Positions 34,601 through 46,631 of a stretch of 64,000 bases of DNA are shown piece by piece. Numbering within the stretch: the first letter of the stretch is position 1; each line of letters opens with the position of its first letter. Source of the stretch: Pegea sp. RAD2-039 (taxonomy: Eukaryota; Chordata; Thaliacea; Salpida; Salpidae); the NCBI GenBank assembly GCA_034620365.1, contig JAQGEQ010000192.1, forward strand, positions 2,971,001-3,035,000. Direction: 5' to 3'. The translations under genes were made by a program, and so were the position numbers. The notes beneath the pieces were generated by a model. That model worked only from the letters and a program-made list of their open reading frames with translations, searched no databases and was not told the DNA's origin.

Positions 34601-36727
34601 ACCTACGATTCACACATGCTAGAAAAGTGGAACAACTAGAGGTTTCCACCACTAACAACCATTTCTACATCTATTTAAAAAGATTTTTTTCTAGTGTGAA
34701 GAAATAATGAAACAGCAGAAATTAAGAAATGACTTAATTCAATCTGAAAGTTTAGCTTCCAAAGTAATTAGATATCTACTAACTTCAAATTAATGTTTGA
34801 TGGTTGACGTTTCAGGCTCGCAACGACTACGACCTCTTACATTCGGAACTGAAACAAAATTTAGCTGCAAACGAACAAGCTGGTCCAGTGAATAGGGAGA
34901 TGAGACATTTGATTAATAGCTTACGGAACCAAAACTTTCAATTGAAAACTGAGGGGCAAAGATATAAAAAGAAATGTAAAGAATTTCAAAACGAAATAAA
35001 CAAGGTAAGCTGAAGATTTCGTTTTATTTTATTCAAGTTATTAATTTATTATTTAATCATAAGTTTCGACAACAAGACAAATCTGACAATAAGTCGTCTG
35101 TGTCAAGGGAATCTCTAAGCGCAACCTCATCACTTGTAGTAAAGAATGAAGGTGAAACTGATCATTCAATAATTGAATGATAATTGAGATGTTTATTACA
35201 GAAAGTTCAGTTGAAACAACTACTGCTCCATATATGGCTGAAATCGAAGATTTAAAATCACAACTGAAGTAATTTCTAAAACCTTTTTCAACTTTTTCTT
35301 ATTTTTTTCTCTTATTTCTTTTGATTAGATGTGAAGAAACAAAAGTGAAAGAACTAAAAAGTTTGCTAGAAGTCTACAAAAATTTGTCAGTAGATCAACG
35401 AGAAAAGGTCTTCTTCTTCTATTTCTCTTTCTGATCTTTAACTTTTGCTGATTTTAGGCTGAAGTGATTGCTTCTGAAAAGAAGTCTTTGTTGCTATTAG
35501 AAGAGCTAAAGGAGAAGCTAGCAGAAGAAACTAGGAAGTGTGCTGATGTAAAAAATGAAGAACAATTTGAGAGAACAAATGATAGCGAGTCTTCAAGAAA
35601 AATCAAAGTAAGAAGAAGATCAAAAAAGACATCTATTTGATACCTTAATTTTGTAGGCTCTTGAAGAATCAGTTTCTGATTTAAGGAGGAATTTAGCAGC
35701 AACTAAACAAGAGGAAGAAGCTCTTCTTTCTGAGATGGATGTTACTGGGACTGCTTTTGAGGAAATGCAAGAGCAAAATACGAGATTGTTGCAGCAACTT
35801 CGTGAAAAAGATGATGCCAATTTCAAGTTGATGTCTGAAGTAATTTGTTGAAAGATCGTTTATAAAAACATCTCATTCAACTCTTCCTGTAGAGAATTAA
35901 AGCAAACAAAATCCATAAGCTTCTTGAAGAAGAAAAGGCTTTGCTAGAAAACCACTCAGCCACCCTCGCCAGCCAAGTTTGTTGCTAAGTGTTGGTTACT
36001 TGGTACTGTAATCTCAAATTTGTGTCTAGGTTGAAGCTCAAAATGTAGTGGTTAGAAAACTGGAAGAAAAAGATCGATTGATGCATGGAACACTTGTTAA
36101 TATTGAAAGAGAGAATAATTTGCGTTTGCAAATGGCAGATATTAATAAACGGAAGGTAGGATTAAGATTTAAATGTGATGAGTATCAATCAGTTGATGAT
36201 TACAGGCAATTGAAGCTGCTCAAGCTGCTGAGGATTGTAGAAGAGAGATGAACAAGTATAAAGAAAAAGTTCAGATATTAGAAGATACTGTTGAAAAGAA
36301 TATCGAAAGTTTAGAAGAGGAACGATTCAAGATTAGTAGGATTCAGGTTGGAATATTCTGATTGGTTGTAGTTGATCCATAAACATGTTGTTTGTAGGAA
36401 GATGGCGCCAAATTGAAAAGGAAATTAGCCAAGCATAAAAAGACTGCTGGTTTGTATACAGCTGATGAAGTTTTGACAGAAGAAATTAAAGAATATAAAG
36501 TATGTAAAGATCATCGATCTTATGTGTTCTTATCTTATTCTTGTACACAGGCAAAACTGCGTTGCCCTTGCTGTAATGTCAACATTAAAGATGCGGTCCT
36601 AACTAAATGTTATCACGTGTTTTGCATCAAATGTATTCAGAAGAGGTATGAGACGAGGCAAAGGAAGTGTCCGAAGTGTAACGCTGGTTTTGGTGGAAAT
36701 GATTATCATCGAATATATATCGAATAA
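31617..36727 (+). CDS. BRE1: E3 ubiquitin ligase BRE1 (RNF20/40 type)
   Basis: Nuclear ligase that monoubiquitinates histone H2B in transcribed chromatin. Many short exons; the first ones are 31617-31724, 32412-32579, 32768-32855, 33129-33270 and 33328-33429. The start [11 protein letters not shown] is followed by [15 protein letters not shown], as in RNF20. A long, almost continuous coiled coil then runs to the end and includes the conserved [19 protein letters not shown] and [16 protein letters not shown]. The last exon (36551-36727) holds the C-terminal [24 protein letters not shown] then [19 protein letters not shown] and a TAA. All eight zinc ligands are present. It is the only confident plus-strand gene in the window and converges on RPL37, with 199 bases between the stops. 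A 512-base intron (33774-34286) is unusual; see findings. Confidence 0.93.
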
Positions 36728-36926
36728 TGTTAATCATAATTTTCGTTGCTCGAAACATGATTAAAATCTATCTTGAAAGTAGTCTTTGATAATTGAGATA
36801 TTTAGAATTAATCTTGCTAACTACAACTAAGAGTCCCTGTTCTTAACTATCTAAGACTTTCACTAAATAACAAAAACAAAACTCAATAGAAATCAAATTG
36901 AAAGCATTTTATTAACGACGTTAAGT

Positions 36927-38320
36927 TTATGCTTTAGTAGGTGCCTTGCTCTGTCGTGGCTTGGCAACAGTACCCTCTCGAAATCCGTTGCTGAAAAATA
37001 TATAAATGTTACAAAATGTAACTAGCAGATGAAGAGCTTACTGAAAACGTCGGTTGACCAACTTCAAATGACGCATACGACCAGTTCCAGTTGTATGACG
37101 GCGTTTAGATTTGGCTGACCAGTTAACTAATAACAAAATAGATCATTAAATATATTTGCATTAAAAAATATTTTTCATTGAGAAATTGGTTGCCAAAAAC
37201 AATTTGATAATCTAAAAAATGTAGATGGAATATAAAGATCAACTCTTGCTTCAAATGAAATTTCAAATTATTAGATTTAAATTCAGGAATATAAATCCAG
37301 AAAAAATGAAAATATAATTGAAGTGATGATGAAAATTTGCAGATGTATTTTTTCATGTTTTAAACTCCAAAATATAAATTTATAAAATTATAATCTGACT
37401 AAAAGTTTCAATGAAAATAAATAAATAGTTGCTTATATTACTAAAAGAAAATAAATTTTTATTAATATATATAAAAAGTGAAAATATGATTCATTCAAAG
37501 ATTTATATAAAAAAAGTTATAAAATACAATAACAGAAATTTACATATAATAATTTATATAAAATTTAGTGTATAATTATTTTATGATATTAGAATATTAA
37601 AAAGTTCTGTTTTGACTTCAATTTGGATTGTTATTAATCAAGAAATCAGTTTAATTTTAAACTTTATAATAAATATTAATTTATAAGTTTTCATAAAAAT
37701 GAGAAAAATTAAAATTGTTTTATATTATTAACAGACATAAAATTAAGTAAAAAAAATTAAATATAAAAGCAAAATTTTTTATTTAAATATTTATATTTTA
37801 ACTTTTTAAATCATTTTTCAACCATCAACTAGCATTGTACAAAAATATTGACAAAACAAAGAGATCTTAAAAATTTAAATAGAAAATTATTGTAAAAAAT
37901 TAGGAGGAAATCAAAGCAGCTTACATTTGCCCATCTTGGCAGATTTTTTCTTCTGGATGTGATAGTTAGATCTTCCAGTTCGACGACATAATGTATGTGT
38001 CTTATTATGACGCTTTCCAAAACTTGAAGTACCCTTAGTCTATAAAATAATCAAATTATTGTAACTTATTGATAAAAAGAAACTTATTACAAAAATAAAA
38101 AATAGATTAAACATTTTATAATATATCAATTTTAAGCTTGTAGTTGTTTAAAAGTAATTTGATATAAATTTTAATGAATAAATAAATGTTTAATAGGGAA
38201 AATTACAAATATTAACACCAAATTAAAAAAAAAATTTTATAAATTATACTACTGAAATTAATTTACTGTCCTTTAAAATAAAAAATATTTAAATTATATT
38301 GAAAGTCTATAACTTACCAT
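36927..38320 (-). CDS. RPL37: Ribosomal protein eL37 (RPL37), zinc ribbon degraded
   Basis: 60S subunit protein. Four exons: 38318-38320 (the ATG alone), 37925-38039, 37042-37126 and 36927-36990, giving 88 residues. It starts with the universal [19 protein letters not shown] and ends with [20 protein letters not shown], then [19 protein letters not shown]. The zinc ribbon is altered. Normal eL37 has four Cys (CRRCG and CGKCGYP). Here the first pair reads CRRTG, and the second pair is replaced by KKKSAKMGK, with about seven residues missing before FNWSAK. Splice signals on both sides are good, and the ATG-only first exon is typical for ribosomal genes. A minus-strand AATAAA lies at 36908-36913. 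A second, normal RPL37 gene elsewhere in the genome is possible. Confidence 0.85.
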
Positions 38321-39721
38321 TTTCTATTCTAAACAGCCTTCTACGATAACTAGAGCTCAAAAGAACCATCTGATCTGAAAAAAGCTAAATTATAAATCTA
38401 CTCAAGCGGTAACAACATTTCTTTAACAAAATGAAAAGTTTTTTATTACAAATTTTTCTAAATTATTCATAATTTAAAATAATCTTATTTATTCTAATAA
38501 AATAAATTATTTAAATTTAGCTATACTTTTACAAACAGACTATTTTTAAAGAATAAGCTAATCAAACAATTTTAGAAATATATCTTATAAACGAACTCTT
38601 TTTATAATAAATATAGGAAATAGTCCGATTTTAAGTAATTTTCATTGATCCAATAATATACAAAAGGAGCATATCAGTCGCATAATATTAGAGAATTTAA
38701 TAAAACTATCAACGGTTAAGATTTATCAGCTTAAAACTTTTTAGGGCAAAATAGCTTTTAAGACAAAATAGTAAACTCATCATAAAGTTTGCCATTTCTA
38801 AATCTAATATACTCTTTTATACCTTATATTTATATTTTATGTATTATACCAATTTTTAACTAAACAAAGTGCACATTTATTTGGCACTCTTTCAAACTTC
38901 AATCCATGACTCTGATTTTTAGTTATTGTCATCAACACATTTACTTCTTTATCTCTACATTAAACTTAAAAATAGTCAGTAGATAAACTGTGAAGTTTAG
39001 ATGAGTTAAGCAAAGTATCACAAAGATTAAAATTTTATCTAATCAAAATATCGTGAATTAAATAATGTAATTATTTGACAGTACTATTTGTTCAGCTTAT
39101 AAGCCGACCAATTTATAAAAGTTTAAAGACGGAGCTTCGTAAATAATTGCATTGAGAAAGTTTCTTAATTAATCGCTGTAGTATAACTAAACTTATCATT
39201 TTTTTACTTACTTCATTTACTAAATTAATTTACATATATATTTAAAAGTCTTAGGTAGAAAAGATAAGTAAATATTTATTCAAAACTATCAATCATTTAG
39301 TAAAAGCTTTAATAAAAATTGCTTTGAAAAAGATTGTGTATAATTTACAGATTTAAACTTATAGGTTAGAAGTTCCTTGTTCTGCTTTTTAAGTTTTTTA
39401 TTTCTATTTTTAAAATGATTTTTTGACAAACTTTTTATTACGCGTAAACATATTTTATAATATTAACTTTTTATTATTTTAAATATTATTTTACTCTTTC
39501 TTATGAAAACGTATTTTATAGATGTGAATACTTTTTTGATTAATTTAAATTTACAAGAACATGTTGGCGGACTAACAGGATAAATTAAAAAATAAATCTA
39601 CTTTTAGTCTAAAAATTAGCAAAGTTTTAAATTTTAACAAAACTATTTTTGATTTATTTGATATAAAATGCAGCTTATAAAAAAAGCTAAGAAATGATAA
39701 AAAGAAATTCAATTATCGAGT
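38321..39721. other. AT-rich intergenic region
   Basis: Upstream of RPL37 and downstream of the CNBD2-like gene. The first part presumably holds the RPL37 promoter. No distinctive element, repeat or RNA gene was recognised. Confidence 0.35.
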
Positions 39722-42700
39722 CTATAAGTTCATTGACTTTCTGAAAGCTTTTTCTTTTAAATGTTGCTGAATCATACACTGTCGGAAAACTTTCCATGCA
39801 ATTAAATGTTCATGTTGTTGAAGCAACTCATCGTCATTTGGGTAAGGGTGCTCCTAAAAAAATAAATCTTTTGATGAAATGTTTAATTAGTTAAATATCT
39901 CAGACCTTTTCTCGGGAAAATGCAATGCAGTTGCAAGATGCATTATCCAAATAAAACTTCTTTTTTAACATAATGCATTCTGTTCCATTACTAATTAGAG
40001 ATAACTCTGGTTGATTGTTAAACAAATGCTCATTAACTCCAAAAACTGAACCTTGGGTTAGTTGTTTTATAGATAAAATCACCTTTTTGTTGATGTTTGA
40101 TTTTGAGCTCTGTTAATCAGATGAAGAATAGATATTAAGTAGGTCTAGCTTATTTAAGGAAATGTTTAAGCCTTAAAACTTTTTTTTATTTCTTTTTTGA
40201 ATAATATAAAATAGCATAAAATTATATTTCTAAATAAATGCAGTTTAAACAAATTAATTTAGTTAAATAACAAATTTAGTTTTGATATTTTTAATAAAAG
40301 ATATTTTAGCTGAAAACTGATAATTTAACAAATGTTTTATGAGATATCATCAATCAAACAATGTATTTCTAACTACTTAACTGAATTAAATTTATAAATT
40401 GTTAATTAAACAAACAAACTTGTAAAGCTTGTTTTTGAAGTCTTATATTTTCATGTGTCAAATTTTCATTAATAAAGCAAATAAAAATCTCCTTTTATCT
40501 TTAAAGATCTAAGAAAACTTCTTCTAATACACACAAGTCATAGCTTGCTGTAAACTTGTATAAAAACTTACACTTGTGCTTGACAAAGAAGATTTTTCTT
40601 CCTGAAAATTTCCTGAATAGTTTTTCCAGTTTGAAATAAGCTCAGAATTGATTTCGTCATTCGAAGAACTTCTTATACTTTTTATGTCATCGGAAATTGT
40701 AGCCTCATCTAAATCTTCAAGTTGTAACACTGACTCACTAACTTCTAATATTTCGGGTTTTACTAAAAAAAATATTTTAGTTAAATTTAAATTCTGTAAA
40801 GCAAATTTTTTTCAGTATAAAAAAATAAACTGTAAAAATTAACAAATATAAAAGTGATTTAGCTATTATGAAGAAGTTTAAACAATATGTAAACAGCAAT
40901 TAACATTGAAGAGTGGAAGTAACTCGAAAATAAGCTTACATGACGTCATTAAACACTAAACATACTTTTATTTATATTATTTAACTTTTGTGTGATATAA
41001 TAGTTTATTGCGTGCTTTGTGTCTAATTTGTTTTTCTGAATAATATCCTGAAGTAACTCTTCATCATCTTCATTAGAAACTTTCAAAGTCTTAAGAACGG
41101 AGCAACTTCCCTAGAAATCAATTTTATGTCAAAAGTTGTTCAAATTAGCTCATGTATGATTAAAATTCTAAATTTGCTTAGATCAAAATTAACTGGTTAT
41201 TTAAAGACATTTTAAATGCTAAATTGTGAAAACTATTTAGTGATACTTACAGATTTGATGATGTAAATCCAATCATTGTTTAATGAACTTTTCACAATCA
41301 CTTTTCCTCGTTTATAAAACCGAAATTTCAATTTTTTTGGATGTTGCTTCAGTAAAGCAATTGGCCAGTAATGAAATATAGGAATTTGTCTTTGTTTAAA
41401 AAAACTTAGATTATAAAATAACAGTTGAAGGTTTGTAACTAATGTTTAATCTCTTATGAAAAGTTAAATGTTTTTATGAGATGTCTAAGACTTACACCTG
41501 ATGTTGAAATGGATGAAATTAAATAGTTGCCAAACTAATTTTCAATTTTTTTTTGTAATAACTTTTTTATGAACCTGAAAAAGGTTTCCACTTTCACATC
41601 ATTCCAAAGATTCTTTTTAGAAGAGCCAAAGATTTTCTCATAGGATCGTTTGTCTAGGATTAGGAATTGACAAAACTCAAGAGTGGCAACTCCACTTTTC
41701 CAGTTCGAATCATTGTCCAAATCTTCATCCTATGTTGACAAGATTTACTCCATTAAATAAATTCTTTTTAAACAAACAATAATTAAATTGTTTTCTATTT
41801 ATTAGTCATTTTGCGCTAAATTCTAAAAATAAAATCAATTGCAACTCAAGAAGTTGATTTTTTAATTCAGGCAAGAATAAAAGATTTTAAATCTTAAATT
41901 TATTTTAAAAATAATCTGAAAATTAATATAAAAATACAAATTAAATTTGTTTAAAAGTTAAGAAAATATTTCACCCCAAATATGTCTCCACGTCGTAAAA
42001 ATTGGATAGGATTAGTAGTCCCTCGTTCATCTCTCCTTACAAGGACTGCAGTACCGTTTAGAAGTACGTAGTAGTTTAGAGCAATTCTTCCTTCTTGAGT
42101 AATCAATCTTCTTAGATCGAATCTGTTCAAACTTCAATTGTTATAGATGTTTTTGAAAAACAAATCTTCAAGCTATTGAATATACAACAAAACAACAAAA
42201 CTTTTTCAAAAGTTATTTATCTGTAAAAAATCCAGTAATACTGATACAAAAGATTTTGATTCAAATATACAAAAGAAAAGTTTTATCTGAGATTTCAAAT
42301 TAACTTTTCAGAAAATAAAATCAAATAACATCAACTACTTACTCTCTAAAACACGCTTGACAACTAATCTTTTTCTGAACAATTTTGGAGTAATTTGAAA
42401 ATGATTTAAAACCTCCTAAAATTGTTTCAATCTGCAAAATTTCAATCAATGATAGAATTAAGAGTTTGTTTATGTTTTCTGTTTGTGATTATTTGAAAAG
42501 AATTGTTCTGATTCTATTGTTGTATGTGCAATCACGTTTAAATTAGTCTTCTGAAAACTACTTGAGAAACACTCAAGAGACTTTAACTTGACTTTTAGCT
42601 TCTTATCGATGCTAATTTTCAACCAAAAGTATTAGAATAGAACCCCCTCTAACCAAAGTTACATCTTTTTCTGATCTTTCTTTAGGTGATGTGTTCAGAA

Positions 42701-44349
42701 TTCGTTTCATCAAATCGGATACAGGAACCTGTTATTCAAAAAAATTAATTATCTGTTAGATTTCTTCTATCTTTAGTTTACGTGTAAATTCTTTCAGGAA
42801 TTTATTAAAAGTTTATTATTACATGCAATTTTTGCTTTTATTTTATACGCCATAAACAAATACTTATCGTTCGTTTACGTTAAATAAATTAAAAGAAAGT
42901 AAACAAACTCTAATTTAGTAATGAACAAAAGTTTTAGTTTGGAAATATGTCAAGAGTAATTAACTCTGAAGTCCATTTACAAAACTGAAAAAACTTGTTT
43001 AAACTCTTCTTCAAAAATCTACTTAAGGAAAGTTTAGTTTTTTTTAACTTTTTCAGTCAATGATTGACCAATCAACAAGCTTTCTCTCAGCTAATTTCAC
43101 AATTAAATCTACAAACTTACAAGTAGTTTCTTTGAGCAAAACAGATAAATAGATAAAAGTTGATTTAAATTTACGAAGAAGAATTTCTACAAGCTCATCG
43201 AAGTTTTTCACTAATCATGTCAATCTGCTGGACCGTTTTGTTGGGGAAATTTTTGTTTCTCAAAATAATAATTTCCTTGATGACGTCATTCTGAAAGAAC
43301 AGCAACTCTATCAGCTGATATTTACTCGGGTAAGTTCAACGTTGATGCCTGCTTTGTGGCCCACACTTTAAGGTTAAACCATGACAGGGCCTGGAAACAG
43401 CCCCACAGTCCTTGCCAGTTAGTCTGGTACATATTCTGGGACTGTCCTCTTTAACCTCCTGATTAACTGAAGACTTGTAATATGCTCACATCGTTATTAA
43501 CTCTAAAGCTCCGAAGATCAAACAAGACTTCAATGTTGTAGAGTTCCGATGTAGGATCGACTCTTGGATCAATATCTTCTCCTTGGATCACATTAAAGCT
43601 CTCATCAATGATCATCCGATGCAGTCTCCATGATCGAGCTAGAAGTATGGAGATCTTCACGATGATCTTCCATCTTTTCATCAGCTCTCTCTTCAAATTA
43701 GTCATTAGATCAGGAGTTTGGTTGAAGTGTGTCTTACAAGTCTCCGGATGTTCACCATTCGAAAGATGGGAGATGAGATTCCTGATTCTTTTAAAAGAGC
43801 GATTCTTTTTCTCATTAGAAGATTTGATTGTTTTCCTGGTTGAAAACGAAATGAAAATTTTGCAAAATATGCAAATGAGAATTACCGATAATTTTTCCCG
43901 TGTTGTAATTTCGTGAAATATTTGGCAACACTGGAAATCGAATTTTTGAAGGGTTTTCTAAAAACATTTCAAAATCATTTATCTAATTTTGTTGTTGTTC
44001 ACAAACCTTTGCTTCTCGTCACGACTCCATATTTGGAGTTGTTTGCTACCGTTTGAAGAACTTCATTTCTTTTTGACAAATCACAAGAAAAAAATTTAGA
44101 CTCCACCGATTTTAGATCATGTCCTTTTAATATTGGAGGTAAAATTGTTAACGGATTAACTTTGTGATCGTTTATCAGTTCAATTGTTCTTCTGTTACTA
44201 TTCAACGCTGGTAAATTTGTAAATTTTGAATTGGAAACACTTTTACATCTCCATTTGTGAACATTAAATGAAGATTTTTTTGAGGTTGGTGGACAATTAA
44301 AGAAATTATTTGAGCTTCTATTTAATCCGAGTGTTTTTGTTGAAGCCAT
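39722..44349 (-). CDS. CNBD2: Cyclic nucleotide-binding domain protein, CNBD2-like
   Basis: The first exon starts at 44349 (Asn/Ser-rich, 115 codons). A later exon carries the basic helix seen before the domain in CNBD2: MKRWKIIVKISILLARSWRL. Then VSDLMKRILNTSPKERSEKD, GGFKSFSNYSKIVQKKIS and FDLRRLITQEGRIALNYYVL lead into the first nucleotide-binding fold, with RRGDIFG and SGVATLEFCQFLILDK. A second fold begins at about 41.36 kb (RFYKRGKVIVKSSLNNDWIY) and ends at about 39.9 kb (QGSVFGVNEHLFNNQPE). The C-terminus, HPYPNDDELLQQHEHLIAWK, is also CNBD2-like; TAG at 39722-39724. The arginine of the phosphate-binding cassette (PRAA/PRTA) is absent, so nucleotide binding is doubtful. The CNBD2 family is linked to sperm and cilia in mammals. 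Exon joins near 43.1-43.3 kb are uncertain. Confidence 0.72.
43335..43465. repeat. G+C-rich insert in a CNBD2-like intron
   Basis: About 125 bases of near-balanced composition (e.g. CAGGGCCTGGAAACAGCCCC) inside an intron where flanking DNA is about 70% A+T. It does not fit the reading frame of the gene. It looks like a mobile-element fragment, but no second copy is present in the window. Confidence 0.3.
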
Positions 44350-46631
44350 TTTTTAAAGAGCGAAATTTAATGAACTACTGAACCTGTCGACAAGTTAATA
44401 AATTTATTAAAACTTAAAAAATCAAATGTCTGAAAAACAAAGAATAACAATCTCACTTTTCTACATTCATTCTTGAAACTTAAATGAAATAAATTCCTTG
44501 TTGAAGTCAACTAGGTTTTATGTTTTAATCTCAAAACTTTTTCTCTTTCTCTTCTATCTCTCATTTCATTTGTTAGTGATTCAATTAAATCTTATATGAA
44601 CATATTTCTAATTTTGGTTTATTTACTTAAATTGTACTGTATTAGCATCACAAAAGCAAAACCTGAATAAAAATATTGGATAGATTAGTCATATGAAACT
44701 TTTAAACTGAATAGATTTACATTCACAACATTTCTATTATGTAAATAAAATAATTATCAATAAAGTCACATAACAAGTAATCATGAAAACAATTTAAACT
44801 GAAATATCTTAAACCTCAATTTCATTTATAGCGAATATTTTCACAAAAAATCTTTCACATTTTAGCAGCTAACTTTTATGTCATTTAGGTTTAAAATGTT
44901 TAACTAATAATAAAAATCAAATTTTATCATCTTAAGTTTAATCCTAAAATCAATTTATCAGAGCTCTTAAAGATGTGAGACGATTTATTCCTGAAGTAAT
45001 CTGATCAAGTAGCTTTGTTGAAAGCATTCTTTTACAAGTTTAAATTGTTGAGAGGTTTAAACGTAAAAGATCCAAGACATAAGAAAGAAGCAAGTTAATT
45101 AAATAAACATTTTAAACTTACTTAAAAAGTCAATCATGAAATTAATTGTTTTCTTTTTAATACTCAACTTCATTTGTAAGAATTTTTGATAATATTAATG
45201 TAGCTGTAAATAAAAGAGACTTTAGAAGCTTTTAAGACTTAAATGTTACAATGAAACTCAATAAAGATTTGAAAAAGATTTGTTTTAAATTCTCGTTAAA
45301 GTTACTTCATCTTTACTTATTTTTTTGACATTAAGCTTAAAAGTTTAGAAGTATGTTTAGAAAATAGATGAAATTTTATTATTTTTTAAAATTAAATCAA
45401 TTTGTTTGAGCTTTTAGCTTTCGCATCACCACTAAAATCTAGTATAATAAAAATATCATGTTAGATCTTCCTCATATTTTAAAAACTATTTGTGAATAGG
45501 TAACTACTATTTCCTGAAGTTTTATCTTTATTAGAGCTTGAGCCAAAAATACCACCTCAGCCAATCAAGTATGAAGATTAAACTAATTAGAAAGTTCGCG
45601 AATCTTATATGTTTCCGCTTTACATCAAAGTAATCGTTTGATGTGAAAATAATCAAATCTAGTTCAACTTCTATAAGTTTCCAGATAAGGATTTCATTGT
45701 ATCCAACTCTTGAATAAAGCATAAATAAGGATTAATCACTGTAGTTGATATTGATTCTTTAATTAGTTTATGTTGATTTTTATTCTCAAACACAAAAACA
45801 TTGAAATTTCTGAAATGATGAATATGTTAATTATGGGCGTTTGTTATTTTGGACATATTTGTTTTAGACTGCTGGGGGAAGTACATAATAAAAGAAATGA
45901 AAATGTGATTTACATTTGATGTGACCAAAGTTATTAGAATGATTCATCATTTTGTAAAAGTGTTATAATTGGAGTTTAAATAAAGATTTTTTATTAGAAG
46001 AATATTCTTGTTCAGCTTGAAATATTTAACAAAGAAATATTTCGATAATAAAATGTTAAATATACAAAGAAATAATCGAGTTATGTGAAGCAAAAAATCT
46101 ATAAAAATTAACTAATTGCTATTCTACACAAATAATTCATTGTCAAGATTGCTTAGAAGGTCAACGGCTTTGCTTTCAGGCAAAATATATTTTCAGTTCT
46201 GTAACATTCTCACTAAAAGAAAATGTCTTACTTTCATAAAAACCTTCAAATTTATTTATTTTTAATAATTTTATGATAACTAAATAACTGATTTTAATTT
46301 AAAACTAAACACGTGATACAAAAGTTGATTTTTAGTTTAGTTTTAACTTCTACTAAATGACTAGATGATAAAACAGTGTAATCATTACAAAATTTGGTTT
46401 TATTAAATTTATAATGAATATTTATTTACAAATATATTTATTTATATAAATGATAAACTCTTCTGTGTCTTTGAAATATTCAGAATATCTTCTACTTGAA
46501 AAATCAGATTTGAGGCGAAATCTTAAAAACTTTTTATTCCTAAGACGTTAAGGAAGAATCTAAGCCAGCGGCGGGATTCTTTCAAAGTTATTTTTGTATA
46601 AAAAATGAAAACAAGAAATATTTCGGACTTT
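44350..46631. other. AT-rich intergenic region with one possible small secreted-peptide gene
   Basis: Upstream of the CNBD2-like gene and downstream of cactin. Apart from the signal-peptide-like exon pair at 45136-45464, annotated separately, I see nothing. Confidence 0.35.
45136..45464 (+). CDS. Candidate small secreted peptide gene (speculative)
   Basis: An ATG opens a 40-base exon (45136-45175) encoding MKLIVFFLILNFI, a textbook signal-peptide core, followed by a GTAAG donor. A good acceptor (TTTTAG, ending 45417) is in matching phase and adds a short exon, giving the 28-residue MKLIVFFLILNFISFASPLK plus eight residues ending in Cys, then TAG. If real, most of the product is signal peptide, so further exons or an alternative acceptor may be used. 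No family resemblance. Chance is a serious alternative in A/T-rich DNA. Confidence 0.2.

Noticed and set aside
43608..43916. 102-codon plus-strand frame in the CNBD2-like gene
   Set aside because: Antisense to exons that match the CNBD2 layout; no motif of its own.
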